From the NCBI RefSeq assembly GCF_905475395.1, contig NC_058341.1:68455501-68519500 (forward strand): a DNA stretch of 64,000 nucleotides, read 5' to 3'. The number at the start of each line of letters is the position of its first letter. The first letter of the stretch is position 1. Source of the stretch: Chrysoperla carnea. Lineage: Eukaryota; Arthropoda; Insecta; Neuroptera; Chrysopidae. Positions 59,949 through 64,000 of the stretch are shown one piece after another. The position numbers and the translations under genes were made by a program. The notes beneath the pieces were generated by a model. That model was not told the DNA's origin, searched no databases, and worked only from the letters and a program-made list of their open reading frames with translations.

Positions 59949-61064
59949 TTAAATGTATTTCGTAACATACGCGCAACCACCGTCCATAATTAATCAGATT
60001 AATGTTCCTAGCTGAGACGAGTAAACTTTTTTTACGTAGAGGCCAGTTTATTGATTATTTTTGTATAAAAAAATGCGCTAAATACGATGGTGACAACAAA
60101 AAATTGGTATAACCTGGGCTTCATTGTTAAAAATTATGTTTTTGAGTGAATCATATGAATTATAATTTCATTTTTGCATCAACCTTGCTTGAGCCTTAAA
60201 CGGTATATTTTCGTTAACCAGATTTTAACACAATAACTAAAAATCTGCTATTAACTCGACGCGCCCTTTTCCTAGTCTGAAAATATAACACCCACTCTAA
60301 AATGAGACAAGGCCCACCCAATATTATACTAACTTCGTCGTGATTTCTAATGAAGTAAAAATTGGGAAAATGTGCATGAGAAGTAAATTTACTGAAATTA
60401 CTAGTTACTGTTTTAGGAATTTTGTTTTGTTTGGCTTATTTTTGTATTTAGTAATTTTTGTAATTGATTTTTACACCGTTTTTTTTTTTTTTCATTTAAA
60501 ATTATTTTACATGTACATTTCAGTTTCGAATGTATTCAATATTATGAAAGTCTAGTCATTCTCGTGTCCGACATTATGCCGCCAGAAAATTGTGTGTGTG
60601 ATTTAAGTAATTTAAATGTATTTTATATTATATAAATGTACATTTTCTACTAACAATTATGCATAAACACGATGAGTAAAAAGTATGAAAACACTCAGAA
60701 ATCCCATTTATACAAAAAAAAAAACCACGGCCAAACTTTAGGTAATTTCCAACAAATATTTCTTCGGTGCCATTATATTTGATCTTGACTCCCTCCTTTA
60801 TAGCTAATTTGAGGTTAACTTTAGTTTTTCAAATGGGAACCCTAATCCGTAAAAATCACATTACCAAAATACTTTCGCCTTATTCGTATTATTAATTACA
60901 ATCCAAATATGTTGGGTTTCTTAATGACATACAAATAATGTTATATGTATAATGTTAATGTTAAATGCTTAAGAAAAAGAATTCGAAGGGAATTTTTGTA
61001 CTATTTATGTTTTAATATGAACTCGTGTTGTTTGAATGCCAGTTTTTGCATTATTTTTACTATC
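59949..61064. other. no supportable gene
   Basis: AT-rich. A 71-codon phenylalanine-rich frame at 60340-60555 is unconvincing. Confidence 0.4.
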
Positions 61065-61220
61065 GTGAACGCGGTCGGACAAACGGAAAGGTATAATTCA
61101 GTGATTTTATGAAAACCTATACCAAATTTTTTTTCGTATCATCAATATATCTAAGCGTTGCAACCTTGGGACTAAACTTAGTAAACCTAGATATATATTT
61201 CATGCATACAGTGCCTAAAA
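61065..61220 (-). repeat. family A end fragment
   Basis: CGGACAAACGGAAAGG, then GCGTTGCAACCTTGGGACTA and ATATATTTCATGCATACAG: the first third of family A in reverse. Confidence 0.65.
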
Positions 61221-61540
61221 AACTATTAATCTACAAATTAAATTTTCTGAAATAAAATTGAAAAATCAGAAAAACAGTCATTGTTTATGAAATTTAAATC
61301 TGGTTCAATGTTAGGTATTACTATTTAAATATAGGTAACTGCTTGACTGTTTCGAGTAATTATTTGAAGGTTTAGCCACCATAATATTGGGGAAAACTCA
61401 AAAAACAGTCCAAAAATCAATAAAATCAAAATTTTCAAAATCGGCAGTGAATTTGTCGGACACTATGACCACTTGCTCAAATTATTAATTATTAAATAAT
61501 TCAGCAGAAGCGAACCATGTATGTACTTAACAACAAATGT
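61221..61540. other. nothing recognised
   Basis: AT-rich spacer. Confidence 0.4.
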
Positions 61541-62023
61541 ACTTAAGGATGTATGAGCATGACAACAATGTTTGATTTAAAGGCTCAAAATTTGTTTGTA
61601 GGTAATCTTTTACTCAAAGAATATGTGGTTAAAATTTCAGCTTAGGTATCCGTGCAAATTTTTAAGAAAAAAGTCATTAAAAATCGATATAAAATACATT
61701 GGCTCTTATGGAGGAATCTCAAAAAACGACATATTTTGAAAGTTTTTGATAATTTTCATTTGGAATGAATGAAAACAAATTTAAAAAAAACTTTTAATAG
61801 AAAGTAAACATATTAGCAATGAATTAGAAAAGAAAAAAACTAAGTGTCACCGTCCATATAAGGGATGTAAGACCAGGGTAGAAAAAATTAAGCCAGATAT
61901 CGAAAAATTGTATTCTTACTTTTCGTCTTATATCGTCAAGTAATAATATAAATTTATCATCAAAATTGAAAATATCTATTTTTAAATTTTTGCCCCCACT
62001 ACCATGCTTATACATCCTTAAGT
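61541..62023. mobile_element. MITE family M (483 bp)
   Basis: ACTTAAGGATGTATGAGCAT at 61541 is mirrored by ATGCTTATACATCCTTAAGT ending at 62023, one mismatch. The body shares TGGAGGAATCTCAAAAAACG and AAAGTAAACATATTAGCAAT with the inverted region 54440-54740. The 111-codon frame inside (-) is not a gene. Confidence 0.85.
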
Positions 62024-62487
62024 ACGGCATGTTGGAGTATGAAGTCCTTATGGCTCCAGTTAGTTTTGGTTGATAGAAGCTGTTGTGATATATACGTATA
62101 TCGTAAAACAAAATAAAGTACATGCCGGGAAAATCAAATTGGTATTTGTTTGGAAACATTTTGAATTTGTTATTATATTAGTGATAAAATTTGTGCCTTG
62201 TTAACTAAAAAAATACCGAGCAAAGTTCGGTTATCCAGATTTGTTTATTTAGTCCGTAACTTTGATAACACAACTTTCCTACAAAAACGTAACACGAATT
62301 ACTACACTCGGATCTTATTGCTTGCACATAACCTATTGAATTTTATTTTGCTTTGTATAGGAATGAAATGCAGGCAAGTTTTAGTCTTAAAAGGAAGATT
62401 TACTTTTGTCAGAAATTTATTTTTATTGCTGTTAATTGATAAAACATGTTTTGTAGATACTTGTAATAATTTTTTCTTTCTTTCTAG
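62024..62487 (+). other. region before the Beat exon, with polypyrimidine tract
   Basis: Ends in TTTTTTCTTTCTTTCTAG, a strong splice acceptor (AG at 62486-62487). Otherwise AT-rich with frames on both strands that overlap the exon and are shadows. Confidence 0.6.
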
Positions 62488-62702
62488 ATATAAAATCAAC
62501 ATTTGGACTAAAAGGTGTTCAATTGAATGTTCCCAGAGCGGTGCGTGCTGGCCATTCAGTAACATTAGGCTGTGATTATGATTTAGAACAAGCAGCATTA
62601 TATTCAGTTAAATGGTATTTGGGTGATACAGAATTTTATCGTTATGTACCAAAAGAAGAACCACCAACACGTGTATTTGATGTGCTGGGAATTAATGTTG
62701 AC
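62488..62702 (+). CDS. beat: internal exon of a Beaten-path (Beat) family Ig protein
   Basis: One exon with a strong acceptor (TTTCTTTCTAG) and donor GAC|GTAAGT at 62703. It enters with two bases of a split codon and leaves in phase 0. It encodes VQLNVPRAVRAGHSVTLGC, CDYDLEQAALYSVKWY, EFYRYVPKEEPP and a VFDVLGINVD end: the first half of the first Ig domain, with its Cys, core Trp and the Y-S-V-K-W-Y signature of arthropod Beat proteins, secreted or membrane-linked ligands of Side receptors in axon guidance and synapse choice. No damage seen. Signal-peptide and later exons are not found in the window. The Beat subfamily cannot be fixed from this piece. Confidence 0.88.
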
Positions 62703-62849
62703 GTAAGTGCTTTTTTTAATATTTAGTAGCATTAATTTTTTTCGAATGATCCTAGGGCCTCATTTCTCTGTTTGGTTCAACTGAACTTTCATGCAAAATC
62801 TGGTGATAGAAAAGGGAACCAATTTTTAATTTCATTGGGAACTAGATGC
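62703..62849 (+). other. start of the intron after the Beat exon
   Basis: GTAAGTGC donor, then AT-rich sequence up to a family F insertion. Confidence 0.6.
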
Positions 62850-63475
62850 GTTTTTAACCTCCTTCAAACAAAAAAGGAGGAGCTTATCAATTTGACTGTT
62901 TTTTTTTTTTTTATGTGTTACCTCAGAACTTTTGACTGGGTGAATCGATTTTGATAATTGAAAGTTAGTGCTTCCCGTGTGGTCCCATTTTAATTTGATC
63001 CAGTTCTGACAACGGTATCCATGAGAAAACTATACAAATTTGCATTTAGTATGCACGATAAGAGGACAAATAACTCAATATCACACCAACCAATTTCGAT
63101 GATCCTTTTTTTCGTAACAAATTAGTTAGTGTATTTCAGATTCAATAAAAATCACAAAATAAATAAAAAACTTTTAATAAACGAAAACCGACTTCAAAAG
63201 AAAAACTTTTCCAAAACAAATTAATATGCACTGTAAAAAATGTAAAAAAAAATAACGATAATATATATATAATGTAGTTAAAATGATTGTTATTTTTGAA
63301 GTCGGTCAGCCATGCTAATGTAGCAAACTGTTCTGTCAGAGTTTCATTGGCTGACACCGAATCCAAAAATACCAATAATTTAAACTACATTATATATATT
63401 ATCGTTATTTTTTTACTTTTTAGTGCATATTAATTTGTTTTGGAAAAGTCGGTTTTCTTTTCGTTAAAAGTTTTT
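62850..63475 (+). mobile_element. family F foldback, copy 2, inside the Beat intron
   Basis: Begins TTTTTAACCTCCTTCAAACA; the second half (63171-63470) is a palindrome of about 300 bp with arms of about 140 bp (AACGAAAACCGACTTC / AAGTCGGTTTTCTTTTCGTT) around AGCAAACTGTTCTGTCAG. Confidence 0.8.
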
Positions 63476-64000
63476 TTTATATAAAAATTAATCGATTTGT
63501 ATAATAATAATATAAGTTTTGAATGATTTCAGATTCAGATTCAGTCAGAATGTTTTTAACCTGCAGTTCTGCACAAATTTTGTAGTTCTAAATAATTTTT
63601 TGTACGGTTCAAAATTTGTTCAAAATAGACTTGTGTTGACTGAGTATTTATAGGTTCTTACAAATGCTTTAAAGAACAGTGAAATAACGCATTTTTTACA
63701 TGATTATAATGAAGAAAAATGGTTCATGGTACGAAAACGAAATCGAAAATTAAACCTTTTCCAACGTTATTTGACATCGTTTCGTATATGCTGTTTACGG
63801 ATTCAAAAAGTTTTTACCAATAATAATTACTTAAAACTATTGCGATATTTTTTACAAGGCTCAAAATAAAAATTTTCCAGTAGAAAATCATATTAAGTGA
63901 GAAACAATACAGTTTTCCGGTTTCAATATACAGTATGGAAATAATCCCGTATTCTATGCTTATAGACATGTAGAAAATATAGAATTTGACCAAGGAATAG
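63476..64000 (+). other. intron sequence of the Beat gene, nothing recognised
   Basis: AT-rich; no further Beat exon is seen before the window ends. Confidence 0.5.

Noticed and set aside
61824..62159. 111-codon frame (-)
   Set aside because: Runs through the end of MITE family M into flanking DNA.
62302..62598. 98-codon frame antisense to the Beat exon
   Set aside because: Shadow of the exon on the other strand.

Overview
The window is AT-rich animal DNA, most likely from an insect. The grounds are introns of 52-62 nt with GTAAGT-type donors, TCAGT-type initiators, TTAGG-type (insect telomere-like) SINE tails, and one exon of the arthropod Beaten-path (Beat) immunoglobulin family. There is no operon structure. 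Most of the window is repeat-rich non-coding sequence.

Bases 397-14225 are one complete Polinton/Maverick insertion of 13.8 kb. It starts AGTAGAAG, ends CTTCTACT, and is flanked by a perfect 6-bp target-site duplication ACTATG (391-396 and 14226-14231). Long terminal inverted repeats lie on the left (397 to about 2345) and right (about 13010 to 14225). Their outer parts carry repeated modules with TGACGTCA, CCAAT and AAGATGGCG motifs. Their inner parts are about 229-bp tandem repeats, more of them on the left. Inside are a 126-aa gene (+), a probable spliced 205-aa gene (+), two opposed remnants of the integrase chromodomain tail, an internal copy of the subterminal repeats, a broken packaging-ATPase gene (-), the front half of an adenovirus-type protease (+), minisatellites, a 141-aa gene (-), and an apparently intact protein-primed family-B DNA polymerase gene of 1234 codons in four coding exons (-). 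I found no capsid gene and no integrase catalytic core. The element has kept its replication gene and small unknown genes while the packaging and integration genes have decayed.

Bases 14232-62487 hold no host exon I can support. They are packed with decayed transposable elements: MITEs and foldbacks with visible terminal inverted repeats, a non-coding repeat family present at least seven times, two or three tRNA-derived SINE types, fragments of LINE reverse transcriptase, a Penelope-like GIY-YIG element, a pogo-like MITE and microsatellites.

Bases 62488-62702 are one exon (+) of a Beat-family cell-surface Ig protein. The repeat-filled DNA upstream may be its long intron or the intergenic space before it; the sequence does not decide this.
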